Assembly (NCBI GenBank): GCA_963675235.2
Contig: CAXXFU010000017.1
Span: forward strand, 434,001 to 498,000
Reading direction: 5' to 3'
DNA length: 64,000 nt
Origin: JAHJQZ01 sp963675235
GTDB lineage: Bacteria; Pseudomonadota; Alphaproteobacteria; Rhizobiales; Devosiaceae
Shown here: positions 16,868-25,724 of the stretch, piece by piece
Numbering within the stretch: the stretch's first letter is position 1
How the letters are laid out: the number at the start of each line of letters is the position of its first letter
Made by a program: the position numbers and the translations under genes
The notes under the pieces: generated by a model
Databases searched by the model: none
What the model was told of the DNA's origin: nothing
The model's input: only the letters and a program-made list of their open reading frames with translations

Positions 16868-17101
16868 ATGACCACCAACACAAAAATGAACGACGCCGGG
16901 GAACTGATGGTTTGCATTTGGTCTGGCGGCACGGCTCCCGATCCATCCGATCCGGACAATTGGCACACGCTTGAAGAATTCGAGGCCGAATTGCGCAAAG
17001 CGGCGATGCACACCAGCGCCGGCCCGAATCCGTTCACCCCGGCTGGTGCGGCAAAGGTGTGGGCGAGGTGGAATCGCCCATACGCAGGCGGTCCGAAATG
17101 A
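16868..17101 (+). CDS. Small hypothetical protein (77 aa)
   Basis: A 77-residue acidic protein (MTTNTKMNDAGELMVCIW at the start) with a mid-section of Asp/Pro and Trp residues. The start is chosen for its GAGGAG ribosome-binding site seven bases upstream; a longer in-frame start at 16742 lies inside the preceding gene. Its TGA overlaps the ATG of the following gene, so it belongs to the same operon. No known family recognised. Confidence 0.65.
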   Translation: MTTNTKMNDAGELMVCIWSGGTAPDPSDPDNWHTLEEFEAELRKAAMHTSAGPNPFTPAGAAKVWARWNRPYAGGPK

Positions 17102-17784
17102 CCGGCCCCGCCACAAAAGACCCTTCGGCCGCGATCCTCCGATTGCGGCCGGATGGCCCTTGGTTCATGGCGCCTGTCGCCGACCCCGACGCCGTGATGA
17201 TGTTCAGCGGCAAGGAGGCGATGCGCGCATGGATCGCCGATCAGTCCGGACCGGTGCAATTCCTGCCCCACGGTCCGCGGTCACCCTTCAACCGCCTCGT
17301 CGCCCGCCGCGATGCAATCCGACGCAACAATCGGCGCTGGCAGACGGATAGCGATTTGTCGAACTTTGGGCGGATATCCGACAAGCAGATCGCCCGGGAT
17401 GAAGGATGGTTCGCCCTTCTAGACGACTTCGGCACCCTGAACGGCTGGAATCGGTCGAAGAACTTCACGCTCGAGGCACTGTCCCGCGGGCTGATGCATG
17501 GGGGCAAATGGGGCGCCGAGTTCAATTTCCCCGGTTGCGATCACGCGACCTATTTCAAGCGTGGGCGCATGCCCGTCGCGGTCGTGGTCGAACCCTACAA
17601 CCGCAGCGAAGTGGATGAACTTGTCCAGTGGGTCACCGGGCGCCGCCTTGTCGCCTACGTACCCCCGAATCCGCATGCCAGCCTGTATTACCCCGGTGCC
17701 GCCTACTTCGCAGTGATCATGCCGTGGAAGGCGCGCCCGCCGCACTTTCTGGACGACCAGTTGGGCTTTCGGAAGGACTCGTGA
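17098..17784 (+). CDS. Hypothetical protein upstream of the primase/helicase
   Basis: A 228-residue protein read from ATG 17098, which overlaps the previous stop (ATGA). It contains aromatic-rich stretches (GAEFNFPGCDHATYFKRGRM near 140; PNPHASLYYPGAAYFAVIMPW near 195) and no transmembrane segment. I do not recognise the family. Its position immediately before the D5-type primase/helicase gene suggests a replication accessory role, which is inference only. It could also be a cargo protein. Confidence 0.65.
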   Translation: MTGPATKDPSAAILRLRPDGPWFMAPVADPDAVMMFSGKEAMRAWIADQSGPVQFLPHGPRSPFNRLVARRDAIRRNNRRWQTDSDLSNFGRISDKQIARDEGWFALLDDFGTLNGWNRSKNFTLEALSRGLMHGGKWGAEFNFPGCDHATYFKRGRMPVAVVVEPYNRSEVDELVQWVTGRRLVAYVPPNPHASLYYPGAAYFAVIMPWKARPPHFLDDQLGFRKDS

Positions 17785-17999
17785 CGGTCAGGTCAATTTT
17801 GTCGCCAGAAAGACGATGCCCCCCCTTTGTTATGGAATTTCCCGACCCGGAAGAGCGACAACTCGGCAAACGCCGCGACGGGCACCACGGGCCGCGGCAA
17901 ATAGATTTCCATCCGACGACGCCCGCGTCGGCCAAAGCGATCCGCGTTCGGTGTACGTCACCTTCGCCGGACGCGGATCGCAACTAGAAGGTGGCAGCT

Positions 18000-19730
18000 A
18001 TGACGTACGCACAAATTGATGAAGACGCCCCAGAAGATCCCGTCGAACGCCTATTTTATGTCGCCCGCCAGCGCGGACCTGATCGGAATGCTCTGATCGA
18101 TCCAAACGCGGGGTTCATCAAGATCGCCGCATGGCTGTCAAAGCACAAGCCGACGAAGTACGCCGAACTGCTAAGCATCCTAGCGGGATGGGTGTCTGTG
18201 TCCGTGTTCAAGCAGCGCGTCCAGAAATTCGTTGCGAAGGCCGAAGAAAACTACAGGAAACGACAGGTCGAAAAGGAAACCGAAGAGCGGATCAATGCCG
18301 CCGCGGATGAAGGCCGGCCCCTGATCGCCCAAGGCAAGCCCTCGGTCATCGCACGCGACTTCATCAAGGCACGCCGGCCCCACCTGATCTTTCTCGACAA
18401 TCAGTTCCTCGACTATGTGGGAAGCCATTACGAAAAGTTCGAAGACCGCGAAATTCGTAAGCAGGTCACCGAGTACATGGAGTCAGGTGTGAACGCCGAA
18501 TCCGGCGAGCCCTTCTATCCGACGAAACGTGACATAGATGAAGCGGTCGATGCGATTGCGACGGTCGCCCATCGCTCTTTGCGCGAAGCGGAACCGCCGA
18601 CATGGCTGGACCCTTGGCCGCTGATCGACTCTGACCCGAAAGCGACCATAGCGTGCCGCAACGGGCTGGTGGAACTGTCCGGGGGGCGACGGTTACTTCG
18701 CGATCACGATCCGCGCTTTTTCACCCTGAACGGCCTCAGCTATGACTATGATCCGGACGCGCCTGAACCGACCCAATGGCTACACTTCTTGGATGAAGTC
18801 TGGCCCGATGAAGACGGTCAGGAAAACCGAGACGCTTTGCAGGAAATCATCGGTCACCTGCTAACAGGCGAGACCAAGTACCAGAAGATTTTCATGTTCG
18901 TCGGGTCCAAGCGTGCCGGCAAGGGGACCATCGCCCGTGTGCTTGAAGGTCTGATCGGGTCACGAAACATCGCGTCCCAAAGCGTCACGAAGCTTGGCAA
19001 GGAGTTTGGCCTCAAGGCGCTGTTGGGCAAACAGGTGATGGTCGTTCCTGATCTTCGGCTCGGCAAGGACTCCAATACAGGGGGCATTGTCGAAACGCTT
19101 CTGAACATTTCGGGCGAAGACGCCATTTCGGTCGGGCGGAAGTTCGAGGACGACAAGGGCGTGCGCCTGAACACCCGAATCCTGTTGCTGTCCAATATGG
19201 AACTAGTGCTTCCCGACCAATCTGGTGCGCTGCTATCGCGCCTTGTGCCGTTGCGGTTCGAACAGAACTTCGAACATCGGGCGGACACAACGTTGACAGC
19301 GCGGCTCCTGACAGAACTGCCCGGGATTCTGAATTGGGCGCTGGACGGCCTCGAGCGGCTTGAAGGGCGACGTGACCCGATGACCGGCCGCCAACTTGGC
19401 TTCAAGCAGACCACGACCGGTCAGAAGATGTTGGACGACATTGAACGGCACGGCTCTTCGGTTCACGCGTTCCTTCGGGAATGCTGCGACGTGGTCAAAG
19501 GCGCTTCGGTTTCCAAGGCCATCCTGTACAAAGGCTTCGAACACTGGTGCGATGACCACGACATTACGTTGGTCCCGTCGCCCGAAAAGTTCACCAGCCA
19601 TTTGAAGACGGCATCCGGTCAGGTCATCGAACCGTGGAAGCCCGGGCCGAAAGGCGCACAGGTGCCAAGCTATCGTAATGTGTGCTTCAAGGCGGATTGC
19701 GCGCCAGAACCAGACACTGAAGACGATTAA
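18000..19730 (+). CDS. D5-like phage/plasmid primase-helicase (SF3 helicase)
   Basis: A 576-residue replication protein. Residues about 180-280 resemble the D5_N domain that precedes viral-type helicases (PLIDSDPKATIACRNGLVEL, GLSYDYDPDAPEPTQWL). The SF3 ATPase has Walker A FVGSKRAGKGT near residue 303, a B region VMVVPDLR near 348, and sensor ILLLSNMEL near 398. A winged C-terminal domain follows. It should unwind or start replication of the excised element, like Rep proteins of satellites and P4 alpha. The ATG at 18000 follows a GAAGGTG ribosome-binding site. An iteron array lies directly downstream. Confidence 0.85.
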   Translation: MTYAQIDEDAPEDPVERLFYVARQRGPDRNALIDPNAGFIKIAAWLSKHKPTKYAELLSILAGWVSVSVFKQRVQKFVAKAEENYRKRQVEKETEERINAAADEGRPLIAQGKPSVIARDFIKARRPHLIFLDNQFLDYVGSHYEKFEDREIRKQVTEYMESGVNAESGEPFYPTKRDIDEAVDAIATVAHRSLREAEPPTWLDPWPLIDSDPKATIACRNGLVELSGGRRLLRDHDPRFFTLNGLSYDYDPDAPEPTQWLHFLDEVWPDEDGQENRDALQEIIGHLLTGETKYQKIFMFVGSKRAGKGTIARVLEGLIGSRNIASQSVTKLGKEFGLKALLGKQVMVVPDLRLGKDSNTGGIVETLLNISGEDAISVGRKFEDDKGVRLNTRILLLSNMELVLPDQSGALLSRLVPLRFEQNFEHRADTTLTARLLTELPGILNWALDGLERLEGRRDPMTGRQLGFKQTTTGQKMLDDIERHGSSVHAFLRECCDVVKGASVSKAILYKGFEHWCDDHDITLVPSPEKFTSHLKTASGQVIEPWKPGPKGAQVPSYRNVCFKADCAPEPDTEDD

Positions 19731-19745
19731 GGCTACTAGGTGCGA

Positions 19746-19972
19746 TATCCGGGACGTATCCGACCAGTATCCGGGTTGGCGCATGGGAACCCGGATACGC
19801 ATCTTCCAGAAAAGTAAGCGCTTTTTCGGGCTGATTTGTCTGGTATCCGGGGTATCCGGGTAGATCGACAGATTGTTGCTATAGGAAGACCTTCAGAACC
19901 TGAATCACACGGAAGAACCGTGAATCGCCCTATAGGCGGTAGCCGGGTAGATATCCGGGATACCCCCGGATA
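19746..19972 (+). repeat. Iteron-like TATCCGG array, candidate replication origin of element 1
   Basis: Eight copies of TATCCGG (one ends in A) lie at 19746, 19757, 19768, 19791 (inverted), 19844, 19853, 19952 and 19966 (inverted). The first three are exactly 11 bp apart. The array is in the non-coding 690 bp just after the D5-like helicase gene. Repeated short sites at helical spacing next to a replication protein are typical of an iteron origin. They could alternatively be operator sites. Confidence 0.65.
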
Positions 19973-20242
19973 CCGTCGCCCTGATTGCTGGTGTGCGATG
20001 CGAATGCGCGGCTACGTCGATTGCAAGGGCGGTTTGATCGGGAATGATCTGGAAGGATTGGCCACCCCGAGCATTCCGCCCTCGATGATCCCCTGTCATG
20101 GAAGGCGCCGGAACACCGACTGCGAAATTGGGGCAACTCGAGCGCCGCGCCGTGGGTCCTTCCTAGCCATCAGATGCTTCAAGGGGCGGCGAGGCGAATT
20201 CCGTCCCTAGCTATAGCCGGTCATTTCGGGCCGCTCCCGCAT

Positions 20243-20264
20243 TTCATCGTATTTTTACGATGAA
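20243..20264. promoter_or_regulatory. Perfect 9-bp inverted repeat upstream of the terminase-like gene
   Basis: TTCATCGTA-TTTT-TACGATGAA is a perfect palindrome with a 4-base loop. Part of it (CGATGAAT) recurs near 20289. It lies about 155 bp before the terminase-small-subunit-like gene and downstream of the iterons. It could be a repressor or activator site for late gene expression, or a terminator-like hairpin, though there is no T-run. The rest of 19973-20418 shows no gene. Confidence 0.45.
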
Positions 20265-20418
20265 TTCTAGACGTTCCATCGGCAAATTGCGATGAATATT
20301 CACGCGACCGGTCCGCAAGGGACGATTCACCCCGATCTGGGGTGCGTACATCTTGAATCGGGTGCGGACCGGAGGGACACTTCCGCCAATGGATGGTCGA
20401 CAAGTTGGGAGTACGATC

Positions 20419-21177
20419 ATGGAAGGTATTTCAAGACGTGAAGCCGCGCGCCGCGCGGGCGTGAACGAAGCGACGATCCGCAAGCATCTCGCTAACGGCG
20501 ATCTGGCCGGCGCCTTGTTGTCGGATGGGTCACTGGACGCGGCAAAGGTCGAACGGCTGGCCGCCCGGACTATTCAGAAAGGGCCGGTTGCACCGATGGC
20601 CCTGTCCTCGGCGCGCAATAGGCGTCTCCGGGCACAGGTGGGCAACCTTATCGATGACGTTGCCGCATCGCGGGCGAATGCGATCACACAGGCGGACGCC
20701 GATGCCGCGATGGACGAACAGCGCAAGGTCTTCGCGGACAAGGTGGCAGGGTTTGCTTGGACGGTCGGCACCGAAGCCGCGGGCAAGCCGGCCAGCGAGG
20801 CGTTCGCGACGATCCGGGATTCGGTTCATCGTGTCCTCGAGCGCCTGTCATCACCCGAGTCCGATGCGCCCGATAGTGACGAAGATCCGAACGACAACGA
20901 AGCACCAGATTTGGACGTCTTGTCCCCGAACGACCTCGCGGCGCGCCGAATCAACCTTCAAGCGGAAAAGATGGAAATCGAGCGCGCCCTTGCGCGGGGT
21001 GACATGGTTCTTGTGGACGAGGCCGCGCGTGATTTCGATACGCGGATGGCGACATTCAAATCCCTATTCACTGCGATTCCCGCAAGCGTCGCAAACCAAG
21101 CCGAGACGTTGACGCCCGACGACCTTGAGGCGCTTGTTCAGATCGAAGTCGATCAGGCGCTAGAAGCGTTGCGATAG
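20419..21177 (+). CDS. Terminase small subunit-like DNA-packaging protein
   Basis: A 252-residue protein read from ATG 20419, which has GGGAG seven bases upstream; in-frame starts at 20353 (TTG) and 20389 are less well supported. The N-terminus is a helix-turn-helix (SRREAARRAGVNEATIRKHLANGDLAG). After an acidic linker comes RINLQAEKMEIERALARGDMVLVDEA, which resembles the helical segment before the portal/large-subunit-binding part of Nu1-type small terminases, then an Ile/Leu-rich C-terminus ending VDQALEALR. In a satellite without a large terminase, such a protein would redirect a helper phage's packaging. The family call is moderate. Confidence 0.55.
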   Translation: MEGISRREAARRAGVNEATIRKHLANGDLAGALLSDGSLDAAKVERLAARTIQKGPVAPMALSSARNRRLRAQVGNLIDDVAASRANAITQADADAAMDEQRKVFADKVAGFAWTVGTEAAGKPASEAFATIRDSVHRVLERLSSPESDAPDSDEDPNDNEAPDLDVLSPNDLAARRINLQAEKMEIERALARGDMVLVDEAARDFDTRMATFKSLFTAIPASVANQAETLTPDDLEALVQIEVDQALEALR

Positions 21178-21204
21178 TACCGGCCCAAACAAGATGCCCC
21201 CCCA

Positions 21205-21489
21205 CTAGCCCGCACACAAGGAGGCAAAGTTCAGCACGCCAGATGCGATTAGGAAAAAGAAACCGACATAAAGGAGCCACAACTTCTGAGCGTTTTCGAC
21301 GTGCTTCGTGGCGCCCGTGCCCATGACAATGTGCGACCGGCCACTGGTAATCTCGTCGATGTTCCCCTCATGGATATGGGCTACGAACGCAAGGGCCTTT
21401 AGGATACCGCTGACACGCCAAGCCAAAAGCATTGACCCCAAAATGCCGCTAATGGCGGCCAATCCTTTTAGCACGTCTGCTGCGAGCAT
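21205..21489 (-). CDS. Small two-helix membrane protein
   Basis: A 94-residue protein with two hydrophobic helices, residues 8-27 and about 68-90, and a short polar segment between them containing HIHEGNID and GTGATKHVENAQ. It is convergent with the terminase-like gene and follows the tRNA-like gene on the same strand. I do not recognise the family. In satellites and prophages, small membrane proteins at such positions are often exclusion or accessory factors, but nothing here shows that. Confidence 0.5.
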   Translation of the reverse strand: MLAADVLKGLAAISGILGSMLLAWRVSGILKALAFVAHIHEGNIDEITSGRSHIVMGTGATKHVENAQKLWLLYVGFFFLIASGVLNFASLCAG

Positions 21490-21504
21490 TTTCTCACCTT
21501 ATGT

Positions 21505-21611
21505 TGGATGCGATGGCGGGACTTGAACCCGCATCTTCCCGCCACTACTCTCCAAGTGCCGACTAGGATTTCGTTCGATAGCGGGGGCTCTATCCATTAA
21601 GCTACATCGCG
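21505..21611 (-). tRNA. tRNA-like gene with an expanded anticodon arm
   Basis: Read on the minus strand: acceptor strand GCGATG pairs with CATCGC near the 3' end, D arm GCTTAATGGATAGAGC, a perfect T arm (GCGGG-TTCAAGT-CCCGC), and TCCA at the end. The anticodon stem pairs CCCGC with GCGGG, followed by a normal 5-base variable loop (AAGAT). However, the anticodon loop is about 38 nt instead of 7, and internally can form CACT/AGTG. No clear anticodon can be assigned. It may be an aberrant element-encoded tRNA, a tRNA with a short insert, or a tRNA mimic. Confidence 0.5.
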
Positions 21612-21615
21612 AAGG

Positions 21616-22101
21616 CTAGGCGGAGGCCCCTTCTACCTTCTTTTGCCGTATCTTTCTCTGTTCTGCTGCTTTGCGAAATTCAGGTTCGACCTCGCCGAGT
21701 TTCCGAACTAGGCCGCTCAAGTCATATGCATTGGCAGTCTGCGCTTTCCGTCCGGTATACCGCTCGACCCGCCTTACGAGTCCAGATTCTTCCAATTTGG
21801 TCAGATGTCGCTGCACCTGTCGCGGACTAAGCCCCATCCTTCGGGCTATCGTTTCCTTAAATGGATAGGGGTCTTTATCCGCTTCCCACCAATGCGAGAC
21901 AAGCTGGACCAAGACGTTGAATTCTGCATGCTTGATGCCAAGCCGCCCTTGCGCCTGCATCAACAAATTAGGCAGCATGGTGTATCCGTGCTTCATCACG
22001 GGTACACCGAACTTGTCTTCCGCCCGCCGCTTAACCTGCTTGGAAACAGGGAGCTTGATGACGGTTCCGTTGCCTGAGTTGTTATCCGGTGTCTTTGTCA
22101 T
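21616..22101 (-). CDS. Winged helix-turn-helix DNA-binding protein
   Basis: A 161-residue protein (MTKTPDNNSGNGTV at the start). Residues 30-125 form a winged helix of the phage replication/regulator type: IKHAEFNVLVQLVSHWW, then FKETIARRMGLSPRQVQRHLTKLEESGLVRRVERYTG. A basic tail ends RKIRQKKVEGASA. The start at 22101 fits the conserved body; an upstream ATG at 22206 would add 35 low-complexity residues. It is probably a transcriptional regulator of the element and lies 5 bp before the tRNA-like gene on the same strand. Confidence 0.65.
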   Translation of the reverse strand: MTKTPDNNSGNGTVIKLPVSKQVKRRAEDKFGVPVMKHGYTMLPNLLMQAQGRLGIKHAEFNVLVQLVSHWWEADKDPYPFKETIARRMGLSPRQVQRHLTKLEESGLVRRVERYTGRKAQTANAYDLSGLVRKLGEVEPEFRKAAEQRKIRQKKVEGASA

Positions 22102-22388
22102 GGTGGGAATATGCGCTTCGCACAGGGTGCTCGCAAGAGGCGCCGCCCGTGCGAGGGGAGACAAAAATGACCGGCCTGTATCCGTGATACTGCGTCCTAA
22201 AAGCACGATGTGTGCTTGATGGATATTGATCCTATTATGTAGGACATTACCGTCTGCAGGCCACAGTCACATTTGTCTCCGGGGCCAGAGACATTCCTGA
22301 CCCCCTGAAAATTTGCTTCAGGCTGCAATTTACCTGCTTACGCCTGCCTTTTGCGTGGCCATGTCAAGCAAATGGGCGGCATAGCCAG

Positions 22389-23690
22389 CTAATGGTCAGG
22401 AGTCTCGTCTTTCTCAGGGAACGAAAATGGAGGGGCGTCAGCTATGTCTTGTCCCTGCAAAATGACGGTGCACCATCGCTTGGCGCGGGTTACTGCATTG
22501 TAGAGCAATCGAGCTTTTTGCTCTGCGTCTCCCCGGACCCTGTACGGCCAAAGAACCACAACGCCGCTAAACTCTCGGTTTTTGGCCTGATGCACCGTCA
22601 TCGCGGCATATCTATGCGTGGCAATTCCACCGTGTTGCCGCCTCAGGGTTACACAGCGCGCTATCTCATTGGCGATTTCGATGCGCTGAAAGTCAGTACG
22701 ACCGGCAACGTGGATTTGCGTTTGCACCCAAGAGATCGTCTGGCGAACCGGTCCGGAATCCACAAGCGCACGAAGGGCGGCCAATGTCGTTTCAGCCGGC
22801 GCCTTGGCGTCCATCTTTAGGTCGGCAACGATTCTGAACGTCTCTTCAGCATCGTTCGCTTCCCACCTTATGTCATAGGGACCGTTTTGTTGCTTGCCGC
22901 ATGGTCCTTTGCAAACGCGCTCAACTGCAGCTTGCGCCCAACCTCCCGCCAGCGCGGGGGCGATGATTGCCACGCTGCTTGGCTCACCATGCCACGCTAT
23001 CGCGTTAGCAAGCACAGTGGCTGCAAGCGGTATGGATGGCGCGACGAACAGAGTGAATTGCTGCTTGGCACCTTGGGGTGCTTGTCCACTCCGGATTGCT
23101 GTCGCAGCATCAAGGAGGCCCGCAACATTAGTTCGATGAACCGTTGTCAAAGTCTCCGTTTGCCCAGTGTGGCTAAGCCAGTCAACTAACGGATTCGGTC
23201 GTAACTCCGGGTCCAAACATTGAAACTCGTCGGCAGCAATCAGAGTCTGGACGGAATTGGCCATTGCGACGAACATACGCAACCGTTCAGGTCGAAGATC
23301 CTGACCTTCGTCCAAAAGCACTATGGGGAAGCTGGCAGCTGTCCACTCTCGTACTTGCGGATGCTCTAGCAGTCGTCCTGCTGCATCACAGACAACTTCA
23401 AATTGGTCGTCGGCAACAGGCGGAATGCCTAGCGTCGATGCGAGACCCCGCCAGCGCCGAAGCGTTCGAAGCGCGAAGCCATCAACTGTCCGGCATTCGA
23501 CGTGACCCACGATGTTTTGGATAGACCTTAGCCGCTCAAGTAAGCGGCGACGTCCGCCATGATAGTAGGTAAGTGCGAGAACGCGTTGCCCATCCTGTAA
23601 CGGGTGAGCTTTGAGCGCTTCGGCAAGCATCTCCATCAGGCGAGTTGTCTTGCCACATCCTGCCACGCCTTCAACCGCCCGAACCGTCAA
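22389..23690 (-). CDS. gajB: UvrD-like helicase, GajB of a Gabija-type defence system
   Basis: A 433-residue superfamily 1 helicase. Motifs: Walker A EGVAGCGKTT at residues 6-15, DEGQDL near 127 (motif II), ADEFQCLD near 155, TTVHRTN near 183, VHQAKNREFSGVVVLWP near 365 and YNAVTRAKRW near 396. The start is most likely the TTG at 23690, which overlaps the stop of the OLD-type gene; upstream codons lie within that gene. Order, overlap and size fit Gabija, where GajA cuts DNA and GajB senses DNA ends and activates it. The pair sits at the right end of the element, a usual place for defence cargo. Confidence 0.8.
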   Translation of the reverse strand: MTVRAVEGVAGCGKTTRLMEMLAEALKAHPLQDGQRVLALTYYHGGRRRLLERLRSIQNIVGHVECRTVDGFALRTLRRWRGLASTLGIPPVADDQFEVVCDAAGRLLEHPQVREWTAASFPIVLLDEGQDLRPERLRMFVAMANSVQTLIAADEFQCLDPELRPNPLVDWLSHTGQTETLTTVHRTNVAGLLDAATAIRSGQAPQGAKQQFTLFVAPSIPLAATVLANAIAWHGEPSSVAIIAPALAGGWAQAAVERVCKGPCGKQQNGPYDIRWEANDAEETFRIVADLKMDAKAPAETTLAALRALVDSGPVRQTISWVQTQIHVAGRTDFQRIEIANEIARCVTLRRQHGGIATHRYAAMTVHQAKNREFSGVVVLWPYRVRGDAEQKARLLYNAVTRAKRWCTVILQGQDIADAPPFSFPEKDETPDH

Positions 23691-25501
23691 GGCTTGAACA
23701 CCTTCAATGCAGGCAGGTTGGGATCGTTCGCAATCATAGCATTTTCGATCCCTTGGGCAGCATCGGCGATAGCATCTAGGACTTGTTTTGCGCGGCCGTA
23801 GCATTTTGGTCGGGCGCTGATAGCATCCGCAATCGCCTCGTAGGCTGAAGTATCCGCCTTAAGGCCATATACGGGTCTATCCTTAGATTTGAGGCGCTCG
23901 ACAAGTTCGGGAACACTCGCGGCAGGTGGATCAATTGTCACTGCCGCCAAGCATTCGTCTGCGTCTGCTTCGACAATCCAACCGATAACGTTCTCTAGCG
24001 TCCAGTCGTCAGGCCACCGAACAATAACACCTGAATTTGGGTCATCCTGCGCCAAAAGCTCCTTAGCATATCCAACGCCGGCGTCATCACCATCCACCAA
24101 TGCTAGAACACGCGGGTGAAGCGGCTGGAGGATTTCCACGCTTTTGACTACAGCACTGTCGTGGGTCGGGATGACGCCAATGAATGAATCGAAATGGCAA
24201 ACCCGTTCATCGGTCCACCCCTGATGCAAGTCAGCCGCGCGAACGAGTAACATGAGCCATTCGTAATCGGTGCGTCCTTCGGGAATAAGGACAAAATCGT
24301 GCATCAGCGCAGCGACTGTTTCTGCACGATTGACCTGAAACAGCTTCCGAACACCATTTGTCGTGTCGGCTGGCAATGCTGATGATAGCAGCGGTCTAGA
24401 CGACAAGACTCCGCCTTCGTTTCGCAAGACAATCACACCGGTCGGATCGGCAAGTGACGCGATCATCGGTGAATGCGTTGTGACGAAAGTCTGCGTTGAA
24501 AGTGCCTGTATGCGATGCACGAGTCGCCGTTGCAGCGCCGGCGGCACATGCAGTTCTGGCTCTTCGAGAGCCATCCAAAAGCCCTCGTTGTTCTCGCTAC
24601 GCATCCGACCAAATTGCAGCAATAGCAGCAAGTGTTGAAGTGATAGCAAACCACTACCGTGTCGACGTGCGGGGAGCGGAAGCGTTGTCCCTTGATGCGT
24701 ATAGTGTGTCACAACGGCATCAAGTAGGCTGCTACTATCGGTAGCGGTCACCCGTAGCTGTAGTGTCGGAGTGGTTCGAAAGAAGCCCTCCAGTTCTTTG
24801 TTCAGTTCATCGACAATGGGACCGAGATGATCATCTTTTTCGAGTTTGCCTTGAGGGTCACGAAGTCGGTCACGTTCTGCAATCACTGACTCGGACGGTT
24901 GTCCATTGCTGGCAGCAACCACTCGCCTGAATAGCTCCGATCCGAAAGAAACCATTCGGTCCCAAGTTCGAGTTGCCGGTACCAGAAAGAAGCCGACTTC
25001 GCGGATTAGCCTGGCGGGAAAGGTGGTAGAAAGCTCGTCATTGAAGACGTCTCCCATTTCGTCATCATCATAGAAGTAGCGGATCGTCTCCACCTCGAGC
25101 GATGGGCGATCAAACCGAGCAGCGAAGGCAATTTGACAGGCAAGCTTGCACTCAGGTTCGGACCTCTCCGGCTCAACTTTTTTGGTCTTCGGGTTCCACC
25201 ACTTTACGATGCCCCGGTCGTCGCGAAACCAATCAAGATGTTGCGATGGGTCGTCACCTTCAAATCCGATAACGGTGGCGACTAGTTTAATACGAGCTAT
25301 CGCGTCGGGATTGCTGCCATAGAAGTCGTGCTCGGTTAGCGATCTGATCATTCGATCCCGGCCGAACAAAAGCGCCAGCGCTTCAATTACTGTGGTCTTC
25401 CCGCAGTTATTCGGTCCGATCAGAACAGTGTGCTTGCTGAAATTCACTGTTCCGGCGCTAATGCCCCGGAAGTTCTCTATTTCAAGGCTTGCGATTTGCA
25501 C
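23687..25501 (-). CDS. gajA: OLD-family ATPase/TOPRIM endonuclease, GajA of a Gabija-type defence system
   Basis: A 604-residue protein. The N-terminal ABC-type ATPase has Walker A GPNNCGKTT near residue 29, a signature-like HGSGLLSLQHLL near 285 and Walker B ALEEPELHV near 313. The C-terminal TOPRIM nuclease has Glu in LIPEGRTDYEW near 405 and Asp-x-Asp in LVDGDDAG near 468. Start: GTG 25501 (VQIASLEIENFRG), which has AGGGGG upstream and fits the family start; the reading frame itself continues to 25624. It is translationally coupled to the GajB-like helicase. A stand-alone OLD nuclease is unlikely given that partner. Confidence 0.82.
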   Translation of the reverse strand: MQIASLEIENFRGISAGTVNFSKHTVLIGPNNCGKTTVIEALALLFGRDRMIRSLTEHDFYGSNPDAIARIKLVATVIGFEGDDPSQHLDWFRDDRGIVKWWNPKTKKVEPERSEPECKLACQIAFAARFDRPSLEVETIRYFYDDDEMGDVFNDELSTTFPARLIREVGFFLVPATRTWDRMVSFGSELFRRVVAASNGQPSESVIAERDRLRDPQGKLEKDDHLGPIVDELNKELEGFFRTTPTLQLRVTATDSSSLLDAVVTHYTHQGTTLPLPARRHGSGLLSLQHLLLLLQFGRMRSENNEGFWMALEEPELHVPPALQRRLVHRIQALSTQTFVTTHSPMIASLADPTGVIVLRNEGGVLSSRPLLSSALPADTTNGVRKLFQVNRAETVAALMHDFVLIPEGRTDYEWLMLLVRAADLHQGWTDERVCHFDSFIGVIPTHDSAVVKSVEILQPLHPRVLALVDGDDAGVGYAKELLAQDDPNSGVIVRWPDDWTLENVIGWIVEADADECLAAVTIDPPAASVPELVERLKSKDRPVYGLKADTSAYEAIADAISARPKCYGRAKQVLDAIADAAQGIENAMIANDPNLPALKVFKP

Positions 25502-25640
25502 TGCATCCCCCTTCCGCACCGTGATGAAGTAGGAGGGAACGACACAGGCGTCGTCAATTGCCAACTTTGCCTGCACGGTAGGCCAGATGATCGCAGCGGC
25601 CAAGCTGAGCCGAGCAACCCACAAGAAAAGGTTGCCGATT

Positions 25641-25660
25641 TGCGGACACTATGCGGACAC
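25641..25660 (+). promoter_or_regulatory. Candidate integrase arm-type sites, right end of element 1
   Basis: Two exact TGCGGACAC copies, 25641-25649 and 25652-25660, start 11 bp apart and lie 65 bp from the right attachment repeat. The same nonamer lies near the left end at 13118. They may also overlap the gajA promoter region. Confidence 0.55.
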
Positions 25661-25724
25661 GAAAAAACACGCCGACATGACGGATGCCCCTCCGTGTCGC
25701 AACTTATTGAAATTGCTTTAAAAA

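Noticed and set aside
17832..17987. A 51-codon frame between the 17098 gene and the primase/helicase gene
   Set aside because: It starts MEFPDPEERQ but has no Shine-Dalgarno sequence and its second half is Arg/Ser/Pro-rich; not enough support for a gene.
19740..20420. Possible CRISPR array from the repeated TATCCGG words
   Set aside because: The repeats are only 7 bp, irregularly spaced and partly inverted; this fits iterons or operators, not a CRISPR array. No cas genes are present.
21505..21611. Assigning a specific amino acid to the tRNA-like gene
   Set aside because: With the expanded anticodon loop, several anticodons (for example CGA or TAT) can be argued and none keeps a proper U33, so no assignment is safe.
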